Assembly (NCBI GenBank): GCA_003230435.1
Contig: QIDW01000156.1
Location: 1-13,505 of the forward strand
Source of the DNA: Acidimicrobiia bacterium
GTDB taxonomy: Bacteria; Actinomycetota; Acidimicrobiia; Spongiisociales; ZC4RG35
Direction of reading: 5' to 3'
Length of the DNA stretch: 13,505 nt
In this document: one piece after another, positions 1-7,879 of the stretch
Position numbering within the stretch: position 1 is the stretch's first letter
Layout: every line of letters starts with the position of its first letter
Translations under genes and position numbers: made by a program
Notes under the pieces: model-generated
What the model was told of the DNA's origin: nothing
Database searches by the model: none
Seen by the model: only the letters and a program-made list of their open reading frames with translations

Positions 1-1446
1 GGGGAGCCGAAACAGATCACCCATCAGGTCAAGTTCTTCGAGAAGGGCGAACGGCCGCTGGAGATCGTGACCAGCCGGCAGTGGTACATCCGCAATGGTG
101 GGCGCGACGATGATCTACGCAAGGCCCTCCTGGCTCGGGGCGGAGAGCTCGAGTGGGTGCCCGACTTCATGGCGGTCCGCTACCAGCATTGGGTTGATGG
201 GCTGAACGGTGATTGGTTGGTCTCGCGTCAGCGGTTCTTCGGTGTGCCGATCCCGGTCTGGTACCAGATCGACGACTCAGGCGGCGTTGATTATGACGAG
301 CCGCTCATCCCTGATGAGGCTGACCTACCCATCGATCCGAGCAGTCATGTCCCTCAAGGTTATGTCGAGTCGCAGCGTGGCCGGCCTGGTGGTTTCGAGG
401 GAGATCCCGATGTGATGGACACGTGGGCTACGTCGTCGTTGACACCCGAGATCGCGGGTCACTGGGACGACGACCCCGATCTGTTCGAGAGGGTCTACCC
501 CATGGACATCCGGCCACAAGGTCCTGAAATCATCCGTACCTGGCTCTTCGCAACGGTGGTGCGCGGACATTACGAGCATTCGAAACTTCCCTGGCGGAGC
601 GCCACGATCAACGGGTGGATCCTCGATCCGGACAGAAAGAAGATGTCCAAGTCGAAGGGGAATGTGGTGACGCCAACCCCTTTGCTCGAGGAGTACGGGT
701 CCGAAGCCGTGCGCTACTGGGCCTGCAAGGGCCGGCCCGGTGCTGACACCGCTGTTGACTTCGGTGTCATGAAGATTGGACGACGCCTTGGCATCAAGAT
801 CCTCAATGCCTCACGTTTTGCTCTCGGATTCTCCGAGGACGTCGAACCGGCCAGCATCACGGAGCCAATCGATCAGTCGATGCTGGCCGGGCTTTCCCAA
901 GTGGTCGCACAGGCCACCGAGGCATTCGAGCGATTTGACTACGCAAGGGCTCTTGAAGTCACCGAACGCTCCTTTTGGAGCTGGACCGACGACTACCTGG
1001 AGCTGGTCAAAACCCGGGCCTACGGCGAGGGCCCCGAGGCCGCATCGGCGCACGCCACTCTCCAAATGGGGCTGGCGGTCTATCTCCGGCTTTTTGCGCC
1101 GTTTCTTCCGTTCGTCACAGAGGAGGCGTGGAGTTGGTTCCAGGTTGGCTCGATTCACCGGGCGAGTTGGCCGTCAGCCGATGAGTTCGACGGTCTCACC
1201 GCCGACTCTGGGATCCTGGAGATCACCAGTCAGGTGCTGAGCGCAGTGCGGCGAGCCAAATCCGACGCCAAAGTGTCAATGCGCGCCGAGGTGGAGCGCG
1301 TGTCGGTTGCGACCGACACCTCTGGAGAGGAATACCTGCGTCTCGGAGAGTCAGATCTCCTGGCCGCAGCCAGAGCAGGGACGATCGAGTACTTGGACGG
1401 TGAGTTCTCAGTGGAGTCGGTGCTTGCCGACATAACCGGCGGTTGA
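1..1446 (+). CDS. valS: Valyl-tRNA synthetase, C-terminal part (5' end outside window)
   Basis: Cytoplasmic class I aminoacyl-tRNA synthetase that charges tRNA-Val with valine. The reading frame is open from base 1, so the N-terminal part, with the HIGH motif and most of the editing domain, lies outside the window. What remains starts near the end of the editing domain (VTSRQWYIR at about bases 67-93). It then gives the second half of the Rossmann catalytic domain (SRQRFFGVPIPVWY, then DPDVMDTWATSSLTP) and the KMSKS loop (bases 640-654, followed by KGN). A helical anticodon-binding domain follows (about bases 850-1200, containing FAPFLPFVTEEAW). The protein ends about 75 residues later without the long C-terminal coiled coil of the E. 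coli type. This fits the shorter type-2 ValS that I recall from archaea and some actinobacteria. Valine rather than isoleucine or leucine specificity is judged from these motifs and is fairly secure. The TGA stop is followed by 43 bases before the next gene. Confidence 0.95.
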   Translation, partial: GEPKQITHQVKFFEKGERPLEIVTSRQWYIRNGGRDDDLRKALLARGGELEWVPDFMAVRYQHWVDGLNGDWLVSRQRFFGVPIPVWYQIDDSGGVDYDEPLIPDEADLPIDPSSHVPQGYVESQRGRPGGFEGDPDVMDTWATSSLTPEIAGHWDDDPDLFERVYPMDIRPQGPEIIRTWLFATVVRGHYEHSKLPWRSATINGWILDPDRKKMSKSKGNVVTPTPLLEEYGSEAVRYWACKGRPGADTAVDFGVMKIGRRLGIKILNASRFALGFSEDVEPASITEPIDQSMLAGLSQVVAQATEAFERFDYARALEVTERSFWSWTDDYLELVKTRAYGEGPEAASAHATLQMGLAVYLRLFAPFLPFVTEEAWSWFQVGSIHRASWPSADEFDGLTADSGILEITSQVLSAVRRAKSDAKVSMRAEVERVSVATDTSGEEYLRLGESDLLAAARAGTIEYLDGEFSVESVLADITGG

Positions 1447-1477
1447 ACATCGCGCTGCATCGAAATGGCGGGATCTG

Positions 1478-1483
1478 TACAGT
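1478..1483 (+). promoter_or_regulatory. Putative -10 element of a leaderless promoter for the holin-like gene
   Basis: The hexamer TACAGT fits the actinobacterial -10 consensus TANNNT and ends 6 bases before the ATG at 1490. Transcription would therefore begin at or next to the start codon. There is no Shine-Dalgarno sequence in the preceding 20 bases, which supports a leaderless message. No convincing -35 element is visible. Confidence 0.45.
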
Positions 1484-1489
1484 CTCATC

Positions 1490-1858
1490 ATGAAATTCAT
1501 CATCACGCTTCTGACCACGGCGGCCTCCCTCTGGGTGGCTGTTTGGTTGGTCGATGGGATCGAGTTCTCGGGTGCTTGGTGGCAGTTCCTGATCGTCGCC
1601 ATTGTCATTGGATTGGCGAACGCCATCGCAAAACCCATCATCACTTTTTTCAGCCTTCCGTTCATCGTGATGACCCTTGGGCTCTTCCTGTTCATCGTCA
1701 ACGCTTTGGTGTTTCAGTTGGTTGTCTGGTTGTCAGGTCCCAGCGTGTTGGATCTCGGGCTTGCATCAACGGGGTTTTTCTGGGCCACGTTCTGGGGCTC
1801 GGTTGTGATCTCGGTGGTCGGGTGGGTCCTCGGATTCGTCCTGCCCGACGGAGACTGA
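1490..1858 (+). CDS. Small phage-holin-4-type membrane protein (PF04020 / YvlD-like)
   Basis: A 122-residue integral membrane protein with about four hydrophobic segments (residues 3-20, 30-50, 57-80 and 95-115). The arrangement NAIAKPIITFFSLPF followed by TLGLFLFIVNALVF is the hallmark of the PF04020 family, named for a loose likeness to phage holins. In Bacillus the family member YvlD belongs to an envelope-stress operon. Its biochemical role is unknown, and nothing nearby suggests a prophage, so holin or lysis activity should not be assumed. The ATG is chosen because it begins a typical family N-terminus (MKFIITLL) and sits 6 bases after a TANNNT box. The gene converges on the ABC exporter gene with 34 bases between the stops. 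Confidence 0.85.
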   Translation: MKFIITLLTTAASLWVAVWLVDGIEFSGAWWQFLIVAIVIGLANAIAKPIITFFSLPFIVMTLGLFLFIVNALVFQLVVWLSGPSVLDLGLASTGFFWATFWGSVVISVVGWVLGFVLPDGD

Positions 1859-1892
1859 TCTCAGCTTCGTCCTTGCGGATGATGACTGCGGC

Positions 1893-3695
1893 TCAGTCTG
1901 AGAGTTGACGCTCCAGGAGTCGCGCATAAACCCCACCGGCTGCGACGAGGTCATTGTGCGCCCCCTCCTCCACGATTCGCCCATCGGAGATGACGACCAG
2001 GCGGTCCGCAGCGCGCACGGTGCTGAGACGGTGGGCAATGACGAGAGTCGTCCGTCCGATCATCAATCGCTCTAGAGCTTGCTGAACGAGACCTTCCGAT
2101 TCGGCATCAAGCGAGCTTGTCGCTTCGTCGAGTATGAGAATGCGCGGATCGGCGAGAAGTGCTCGAGCGATGGCGACTCGTTGCCGTTGACCCCCCGAGA
2201 GCTGGACTCCACGCTCTCCAACCACCGTCTCGTAGCCGTCGGGGAACTCGGTGATGAATTCGTGGGCGTTGGCAGCGGTGGCCGCTTCAACGAGTTCTTC
2301 GTCCGGCGCCTCGGGCTTTGATATGCGGAGGTTCTCACTGATCGTTCCCGAGAAAAGCTGCACTTCTTGGGGTACAGCCGCCATTTGAGCCCGCAAATCG
2401 GTCAGGGATTGCTTCTTCACATCCACACCATTCACGAGAACCCGGCCACTGGTGGGGTCGTAAAAGCGGGGTATCAGCTGTGTGATTGTTGATTTGCCGG
2501 AACCCGAAGGGCCCACGAGGGCGATGACCTCACCGGGGGCCAAAGTCAGGTCGATCCCCTTCAGGACTTCGCTGTCGCGCCCCTCATAGCTGAAAATCAC
2601 CGACTCCAGACGAACCGAGCCTTCTTGATGCGGCGGGACCTGAGACCGGGTGTCTTCGTGGATCTCGACAGGCATGCCGAGAAGCTCGAATATGCGGCGG
2701 GAGGCACCAAGCGCCTCTTGCAGTTGCGAGTAGATGCCGGTGAACGTTCCGATGGCTCCGGCCACCGTGAGGGTGTACAACAGGAAGGCAACCAGTTCAC
2801 CAGCGGTCATGGAGCCTGCCAGCACCTGCCGACCGCCAACCCAGAGGACCAAGGCCAGGGTGCCAAACCCTACGAAGGTGACACCGGGGACGAATAGTGC
2901 TCGCAACCGGGCTCGTCGCAGGGCGACCTCGTAGGACCGGCCGATTCCCTCGCCGTACCGTTTGGTTGCGTCCGTCTCGGCGGAGAACCATTTGATGACT
3001 CGTATCGAGGCGATGGACTCGTCGGCAAAAGCGTTTGCCGACGCGATCTCGTCCTGGAAAACAGTCGAGATGCGATTGAGACGGCGACCGAAGAACGCGG
3101 CCGCAAGGATCGCGACAGGTAGAAAGGCGAGAACTGTGAGCGAGAGCATTGGGCTCAGCACCAGCATCAGCACGACGCCTCCAATGAGTGTGATGCCCTG
3201 CGATAACGTTTGCGCTACAGCAGTGGAAACGGTTCCCTGAATCACGGACGCGTCCGAAGTCAAGCGTGATGTGATCTCACCCGTCCGTCTCTTGTCGAAA
3301 AAGGGCACTGGAAGCCGAACGATGCGCTCATACACCGTTCGCCGCAGATCAGCCACCACACCCTCACCGACGATGGCCACTGCATAGGAGCGGATGTAAT
3401 TGAATGCGGCCTGAGCCAAGAAAACGCCGAGAAGAATGAGGGCTAGCCGATCGAGGCTTTCAGTGGTCGTTTCTTCTCCAATGGCGGTGTCAACAAGCCC
3501 GCCCATGATCAGCGGGAAGACGAGGCCTAGAGCTGACGCGACAGTGACACCGAAAACCGCGACTGCCAGCCACCACCGATAGGGACGGAGAAACCCAAGG
3601 AGTTCTGTCAGTTGACCGATCTGCCGCCTTAGTGGAAGATCGGAGTCCTCTCCTTTGGCGCTGCCACGGCGGGCTCGTCGACTCATGGGACGCAT
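1893..3695 (-). CDS. ABC exporter half-transporter (fused permease and ATPase, MsbA/BmrA type)
   Basis: A 600-residue half-transporter expected to work as a dimer in the cytoplasmic membrane, using ATP to export a substrate that cannot be told from sequence. Residues about 35-330 form the six-helix type IV exporter domain. Residues about 355-600 form the nucleotide-binding domain, with Walker A GPSGSGKST (about 393-401), Q-loop in AAVPQEVQLF, signature LSGGQRQR (about 497-504), Walker B ILILDEATSSLD (about 517-528) and the H-loop in IAHRLSTV (about 551-558). All catalytic motifs are intact, including the glutamate after Walker B, so it should be active. The N-terminal tail is rich in Arg and Lys, as expected for a cytoplasmic end. 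I chose the ATG at 3695 over the one at 3686 because a TACAAT -10 element lies 6 bases upstream. It has no partner transporter gene beside it, so a homodimer is likely. Family membership such as lipid, drug or peptide exporter cannot be resolved. Confidence 0.95.
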   Translation of the reverse strand: MRPMSRRARRGSAKGEDSDLPLRRQIGQLTELLGFLRPYRWWLAVAVFGVTVASALGLVFPLIMGGLVDTAIGEETTTESLDRLALILLGVFLAQAAFNYIRSYAVAIVGEGVVADLRRTVYERIVRLPVPFFDKRRTGEITSRLTSDASVIQGTVSTAVAQTLSQGITLIGGVVLMLVLSPMLSLTVLAFLPVAILAAAFFGRRLNRISTVFQDEIASANAFADESIASIRVIKWFSAETDATKRYGEGIGRSYEVALRRARLRALFVPGVTFVGFGTLALVLWVGGRQVLAGSMTAGELVAFLLYTLTVAGAIGTFTGIYSQLQEALGASRRIFELLGMPVEIHEDTRSQVPPHQEGSVRLESVIFSYEGRDSEVLKGIDLTLAPGEVIALVGPSGSGKSTITQLIPRFYDPTSGRVLVNGVDVKKQSLTDLRAQMAAVPQEVQLFSGTISENLRISKPEAPDEELVEAATAANAHEFITEFPDGYETVVGERGVQLSGGQRQRVAIARALLADPRILILDEATSSLDAESEGLVQQALERLMIGRTTLVIAHRLSTVRAADRLVVISDGRIVEEGAHNDLVAAGGVYARLLERQLSD

Positions 3696-3701
3696 AGGCA
3701 G

Positions 3702-3707
3702 ATTGTA
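3702..3707 (-). promoter_or_regulatory. Putative -10 element, leaderless promoter of the ABC exporter gene
   Basis: Read on the minus strand, TACAAT is a near-consensus -10 hexamer that ends 6 bases before the ATG at 3695. A TTGCTG hexamer (3727-3732, minus strand) lies 19 bases further upstream and could be a long-spaced -35. There is no Shine-Dalgarno sequence between the -10 and the ATG, so a leaderless mRNA is predicted. Confidence 0.5.
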
Positions 3708-3819
3708 AGGGTCGCCTGGCCGAGATCAGCAAGGACTTCCGACTCAGGACACCAGGGGGAGGGGCCTCGAAAGATAGCAATAGCTCAGCTTGATATGTCA
3801 GGTTGTGGGCGCAGGCAAT

Positions 3820-3825
3820 TATCTT
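3820..3825 (+). promoter_or_regulatory. Putative -10 element, leaderless promoter of the sulfatase-like gene
   Basis: TATCTT matches TANNNT and ends 6 bases before the GTG at 3832, with no Shine-Dalgarno sequence. Its position is why the GTG at 3832 is preferred to the upstream TTG at 3790, which lies 30 bases before this element and would not be transcribed from it. The -35 region is unclear. Confidence 0.45.
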
Positions 3826-3831
3826 TCTGTC

Positions 3832-6297
3832 GTGCCATCGGGACAACGCAAGCTGAGCCGAATCTGGCGAAGACTTCTCGTGATTTGTGGTCTGAGCGCC
3901 GCTGCCTTCGCGGCGCCGCTTCTTGACATCTATGGCCGCAATCCGGAGGTGTTTGTGGCCAATCGGACCAGCCCCGGGGAGATCGTCCTCTTCGGGCTGC
4001 TGGTCACCTTCGTCGTGCCGGCGGTGGCTCTGGTCATTCTGTGGGTTGCAGAACGGATCGGCGGTCGCGCTCCCGATATCGCCTACAAGGCGATGGTGGG
4101 CGTTCTGGCAATAGCTGTGGGACTCGTGATCAGCCGACAGGTCCTTCCAGACAGCACTCTTTTTGCCATCACCGTCGCTCTTGGTGTCACGGTTGTCGTG
4201 GTCCTGATGGTCCGACGGTTCGAAGACCTCCTCGTTTGGTTCGCAATCGCGCTGCCTCTGGTCATGATCATGTTCGTGGCGACCTCAGCGTCGGCGCGAT
4301 TGATTTGGACCGACCTCGAGACTGCCGAGACCACTGTCGAAGTTGCCAACCCGGCTCCGATCGTGATGATCCAACTGGACGAGATGCCCGTGGCCTCGAT
4401 AATGGATCAGTCCGGAAACGTCAATGCAAAGCTCTTCCCCAACTTTGCGCGGCTGGAGCGAGAGGGCACGTGGTATCGCAATGCTCTATCGAGCTCCATA
4501 GCCAGCACACAGAGCATCCCGGCAATCCTCACAGGTGTCCTTGGAGAAAAGGGCATGAGCCCTTCGGCGGTTGATTATCCTGAAAACCTGTTCACGCTGC
4601 TGAACGGCACCTATGAGATGCATGTCATCGAATGGGTGGCCGACATGTGCCCTGAGGACATCTGCCCCGATTACGCGGGTCGTGCTCCGGCACGATTCAG
4701 CGCATTGGTTCAGGATGTAGGCGTGGTCTTTGGCCATCTCTCTCTTCCGATTGTGCTCAGGGAAGGTCTTCCGAGCATTGACAATGCGTGGAAAGGTTTC
4801 CTCGGACAGACCACGATCTCGACAGGCGCGCCCGTTGAGATCGAAGGCCTCCCGGTGCCCCCCTCCGGGACCAGGGCGAAATGGGTCGACTGGATGCAGC
4901 GGATCATCGACGGCATCGATTCCGGTGGTCCGCCAACTCTCAGCTACGTCCATCTTCCGGCCCCCCACGTGCCGTGGGAGCTCAATCCGAGCGGCACCCA
5001 GTACGAGCGACCCGAGGAGTACACCGAGGTCGAGGGTGTCGAGGGCAACGGACGTTGGGCGCTGGACCCGGAGCCGGCTCTCATGGGATTCCAACGCCAG
5101 CTCTATCAGCTGGGATTCGTCGACACCATGCTCGGTCGACTCTTCGAAAAGCTCGACGACACCGGCACTTGGGACGAGACGATGGTTGTGGTCGTCGCCG
5201 ACCACGGTGCATCTTTCGTGCCGGGCGAGCATCGTCGCTGGCCATTTGAAGACAATCGCGAAGATCTCTATCGCGTACCGCTATTCGTCAAGTATCCAAA
5301 TCAGGTCATCGGGGAGGTGAGAGACGAACCGGTGTTCGGGATCGACATCATGCCGACGATTGCCGAGGTCCTGGATGTCTCTGAGACGTGGGAGTTCGAT
5401 GGTGTCTCACTGCTTCGCGTCGAAGGTGTTGAGCGAGCGCACGAGCCTGTGCCGTGGTGCTGCAACACCGATGGTGTGAGCACCCAGGTCACCGATCTGT
5501 TCGATCAGGTGAGCCGCAACTATGCCTGGGTTCCCGATCAGACGAGTTGGGCTGGAGTCGCTGGGGTTGGTCCCTATCAGGCACTCGTGGGTGAGTCGGT
5601 AGCTGATCTCGGAGTCATCGAGAGTGAAGAACTGCGCTGGTCTCTTGACTATGGCGCCAGCCTGGCCGAGTTGGACATGGGCTCCGGCATGGTGCAGACA
5701 CTTCTCACGGGGCGTATCGAGCTTCCTCCCGACGTGACTTCAAACGATCTGCTTCTCGTGGTCAACGGCAATGTTGGAGGCGTCGGATTTGTCTCCCGGG
5801 ATAGTTCGGGCGGAGGATCAATTCGGGGGTTGATCGGCGAGGAGTTTCTGGCAGACGGTCGCAATGAGATCGACATCCTCGTCCCGGCCGCTGGTGGCCA
5901 ATGGGTGTCAGGTTCAGCAGACGTCTTATCTCTCGAACTGGTATCCCCCGACGGACGTGCCTTGGAGATCCGCACGGAGGGCAGTCGCCGGATTCAGGTG
6001 GACAATGTGACCCCGACCGATGATGGTTGGGTGGTCAGCGGTTGGGCAGCCGATGTCACCCGGAAGCAGACGCCAGACATGATCTACGTGTTCGCGGGCG
6101 AGGCCCTCATCGCTTATGGACCACCCGAGAACGAGAACAAGAACGTGGTCCGCTGGTTCAAGAGTGATGACCTCCTCGAGTCCGGCTTCTCGTTCGATAT
6201 CGAAACCGAGCAGGTGCCGCCAGATGTAGATCAGTTGACGGTTGTCGCAGAATTCGGCTCGTACGCCGTTGGAGACCCTGCCCGCCTGACTCGCTGA
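3832..6297 (+). CDS. Membrane-anchored sulfatase/phosphotransferase-fold protein (alkaline phosphatase superfamily)
   Basis: An 821-residue protein, counting from GTG 3832. Five hydrophobic helices (about residues 14-32, 51-71, 86-101, 110-127, 133-150) precede a soluble domain expected outside the cytoplasmic membrane. Residues about 175-530 have the alkaline phosphatase/sulfatase fold. Visible motifs are the first metal acidic pair D183-E184 (IQLDEMP), the nucleophile region STQSIPAILTG (Ser225/Thr226), HLPAPHVPW (His374, His379), and the metal pair D457-H458 in VVADHGASF, followed by GEHRRW and RVPLFVKYP. The nucleophile site has no Cys in a CxPxR motif, so a formylglycine sulfatase is unlikely. 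A Ser/Thr nucleophile fits the transferase branch (LtaS, EptA, OpgB-like), which moves phospho-alcohol groups onto envelope polymers. Residues about 600-821 appear to hold two beta-rich modules I cannot name. It diverges from the ABC exporter gene and converges on the kinase-methyltransferase gene with 23 bases between them. The substrate is unknown. Confidence 0.85.
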   Translation: MPSGQRKLSRIWRRLLVICGLSAAAFAAPLLDIYGRNPEVFVANRTSPGEIVLFGLLVTFVVPAVALVILWVAERIGGRAPDIAYKAMVGVLAIAVGLVISRQVLPDSTLFAITVALGVTVVVVLMVRRFEDLLVWFAIALPLVMIMFVATSASARLIWTDLETAETTVEVANPAPIVMIQLDEMPVASIMDQSGNVNAKLFPNFARLEREGTWYRNALSSSIASTQSIPAILTGVLGEKGMSPSAVDYPENLFTLLNGTYEMHVIEWVADMCPEDICPDYAGRAPARFSALVQDVGVVFGHLSLPIVLREGLPSIDNAWKGFLGQTTISTGAPVEIEGLPVPPSGTRAKWVDWMQRIIDGIDSGGPPTLSYVHLPAPHVPWELNPSGTQYERPEEYTEVEGVEGNGRWALDPEPALMGFQRQLYQLGFVDTMLGRLFEKLDDTGTWDETMVVVVADHGASFVPGEHRRWPFEDNREDLYRVPLFVKYPNQVIGEVRDEPVFGIDIMPTIAEVLDVSETWEFDGVSLLRVEGVERAHEPVPWCCNTDGVSTQVTDLFDQVSRNYAWVPDQTSWAGVAGVGPYQALVGESVADLGVIESEELRWSLDYGASLAELDMGSGMVQTLLTGRIELPPDVTSNDLLLVVNGNVGGVGFVSRDSSGGGSIRGLIGEEFLADGRNEIDILVPAAGGQWVSGSADVLSLELVSPDGRALEIRTEGSRRIQVDNVTPTDDGWVVSGWAADVTRKQTPDMIYVFAGEALIAYGPPENENKNVVRWFKSDDLLESGFSFDIETEQVPPDVDQLTVVAEFGSYAVGDPARLTR

Positions 6298-6320
6298 AAC
6301 CCGGGCGCCAATGGTGTCGG

Positions 6321-7688
6321 TTATCTCTCCCGGGGTGTCAACTCGAACAGGATGCGTGTGCCGGATTCGAGTCTCCGCTCCGACTGCACGTCGAACATCT
6401 CTGCGACCATCGTCCGAAACTCCTTCTCGGTCCGTCCGTGGTGCAACTCCTGGTCCAGCTTGTTCGCAGTTAGTTTTGTCACCATCTCGTCGTCGGGGGA
6501 AACGAACTCCACGGCCACGACACAGTCAAAGCTTCTCAGCCATTCCATGACCGATCGTGGCGGGATGCTTGCTGTGTAGATGAGATGATGGATGACTCCA
6601 TAGGCGATCGCGAGGTCGGGTTTCACCCTCTCGAAAAGACCGGGCCGCTCTTTGCCGGCCCATCCTTGAGATGGTGAAGGATTCGCCAGATCGGAGACGA
6701 TTATCGACATGTGCTTGCCGTGACTGCGCTGATAGAGATCGTCGAGTACCGGTTCGTCACCGTCGATGGCAACAGCGTGCGCTCCCGAATCCGCGGCGAT
6801 ATAGGAAAAGTGACCGTCATTGGCGCCGAGGTCGGCTACTACTTCCGGTTGCGCACGATCGAGGACACCTTTGAGAAACTCGCCTTTGGCATCCCTGTCC
6901 CTTCCGACATGGGTACAAGACTGATAGTCCGACCAGCCCTCCACCTCGTGGTCCCATTCGAGGGATTCGACGAGAGTCCGCAGCTTTCGGATATTGGTGA
7001 GGATGAGGTCAACGCTGAAGCCGGCGTCCTTGAGGTCGTCCCGGACAGCGGCACCAGACATTCGGTCCTCCATGCGTGCCTGAAGGGAGACGTGCATCAG
7101 AGCGCTCGGCCGGAGTCTTCGTCCTGCTGAGAGTAGTAGTTTCATCTCACCGGCAGTCGGGCCCTCCATGTCTCCGCGCAGCCACGGCTGGTAGGGGAGA
7201 CCCACCCACGCCCTCAGCATCAGCGGAAAGAGGAACTGGCGTGTGAACTGTCGATATCCAATCCACGGTTCACCATCGCGATAGTTCTCGAACGATCCGA
7301 GGTCGATAAACATCGGTTCTCCCGAAACGAACTGGATGTTGAACGGGGTGGCGTCCTTGATGGTCAGACCCACGGCGAGGGCGTCGGCGAGTAGGCCGAG
7401 TTGAAGAAGAGCAGCGTCCTTCAGCATTGAGAAGGTCCACTCATACGGGTAGGTGATAAGCGGCAGTCGCGGGTGCTCGAGAGCGCCGGCCGCGTCTGTC
7501 GGGAAGTCGGTGGTCTCTTTGGCCTGGATCAAGCGGCCGTCGTCGACGGCCTTCTCAAAGAAAGAAGTGTCCTTGAGAGCTTGCCATGCTTTCAGGCCGC
7601 GGTCATCGAGAAGACGAAGGACCCGTGTGCCGTCGTGGACGACCCTGGAAGCCGGGTCCCGAAAAGACCCCGGATCGGCCGAGACCAT
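6321..7688 (-). CDS. Kinase-fold domain fused to class I SAM-dependent methyltransferase (NoeA-like)
   Basis: A 455-residue, probably cytoplasmic protein with two parts. Residues about 15-240 resemble a protein-kinase/aminoglycoside-phosphotransferase fold. They contain D112-x4-N117 in KDATPFNIQF and a DFG-like D129-L-G131 in FIDLGSF, and these spacings match the catalytic and metal-binding residues of that fold. Residues about 275-420 are a Rossmann methyltransferase, with motif I VVADLGANDGHFS (Asp286), the acidic motif II VAIDGD and a later DLAIAYGVIHHL motif. From memory, proteins of this layout are often labelled simply 'methyltransferase' or NoeA-related (rhizobial nodulation). The substrate is unknown. 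It starts 5 bases after the stop of the DPGTGS small membrane protein, with no good Shine-Dalgarno of its own, so translation is probably coupled. Both genes sit tail to tail with the sulfatase-like gene. The methyltransferase call is firm. The kinase-like reading of the N-terminus rests on motif spacing only. Confidence 0.85.
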   Translation of the reverse strand: MVSADPGSFRDPASRVVHDGTRVLRLLDDRGLKAWQALKDTSFFEKAVDDGRLIQAKETTDFPTDAAGALEHPRLPLITYPYEWTFSMLKDAALLQLGLLADALAVGLTIKDATPFNIQFVSGEPMFIDLGSFENYRDGEPWIGYRQFTRQFLFPLMLRAWVGLPYQPWLRGDMEGPTAGEMKLLLSAGRRLRPSALMHVSLQARMEDRMSGAAVRDDLKDAGFSVDLILTNIRKLRTLVESLEWDHEVEGWSDYQSCTHVGRDRDAKGEFLKGVLDRAQPEVVADLGANDGHFSYIAADSGAHAVAIDGDEPVLDDLYQRSHGKHMSIIVSDLANPSPSQGWAGKERPGLFERVKPDLAIAYGVIHHLIYTASIPPRSVMEWLRSFDCVVAVEFVSPDDEMVTKLTANKLDQELHHGRTEKEFRTMVAEMFDVQSERRLESGTRILFELTPRER

Positions 7689-7693
7689 CGGTG

Positions 7694-7879
7694 TTACGAC
7701 TCGGAGGTGACTGCCGACTCGTCCGTGGTCGTCTCGGTGTCCTCAGCTGCCGCCACGGCCTTCTTGCTCATGAGTCGGGCCTTCCATGCCTTGAAGGCGA
7801 CGGCGATGCCGGCGATTCCTCCAAGCGCAGCCTGGAGAATGAGGCTTCCCGTGCCGGGGTCCAAGTACCCAAAGATCAT
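7694..7879 (-). CDS. DPGTGS-type small membrane protein of unknown function
   Basis: A 61-residue protein that opens with a short turn motif (YLDPGTGS, residues 5-12). One hydrophobic segment rich in Gly and Ala follows (about residues 12-30, LILQAALGGIAGIAVAFK). After it come a basic stretch (KAWKARLMSKK) and an acidic Ser/Thr tail. The basic cluster after the helix suggests the C-terminus is cytoplasmic. I recognise the YLDPGTGS plus single-helix layout as a recurring small protein in bacterial genomes, but no function is known to me. The ATG at 7879 is well supported by a GGGGAG Shine-Dalgarno sequence 7 bases upstream (7887-7892). It is the first gene of a two-gene unit with the kinase-methyltransferase gene, 5 bases apart. 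The neighbourhood suggests a role in assembling or localising an envelope-modifying machinery, which is inference only. Confidence 0.8.
   Translation of the reverse strand: MIFGYLDPGTGSLILQAALGGIAGIAVAFKAWKARLMSKKAVAAAEDTETTTDESAVTSES

Noticed and set aside
1490..1858. Evidence of a prophage from the 'holin' gene
   Set aside because: The PF04020 family is chromosomal and widespread, and no other phage gene is present in the window.
3790..3831. TTG start extending the sulfatase-like protein by 14 residues
   Set aside because: TTG is a rare start, no Shine-Dalgarno precedes it, and a -10 element directly before the GTG at 3832 supports the shorter form.
4486..5232. 248-codon open frame on the minus strand
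   Set aside because: Antisense to the catalytic domain of the sulfatase-like gene, whose motifs are clear; the reverse product resembles nothing.
6300..6335. CCCGGG...CCCGGG inverted repeat between the sulfatase-like and methyltransferase genes, as a bidirectional terminator
   Set aside because: The arms are only 6 bases with a loop of 23 and no T-run on either side, so it is too weak to call.
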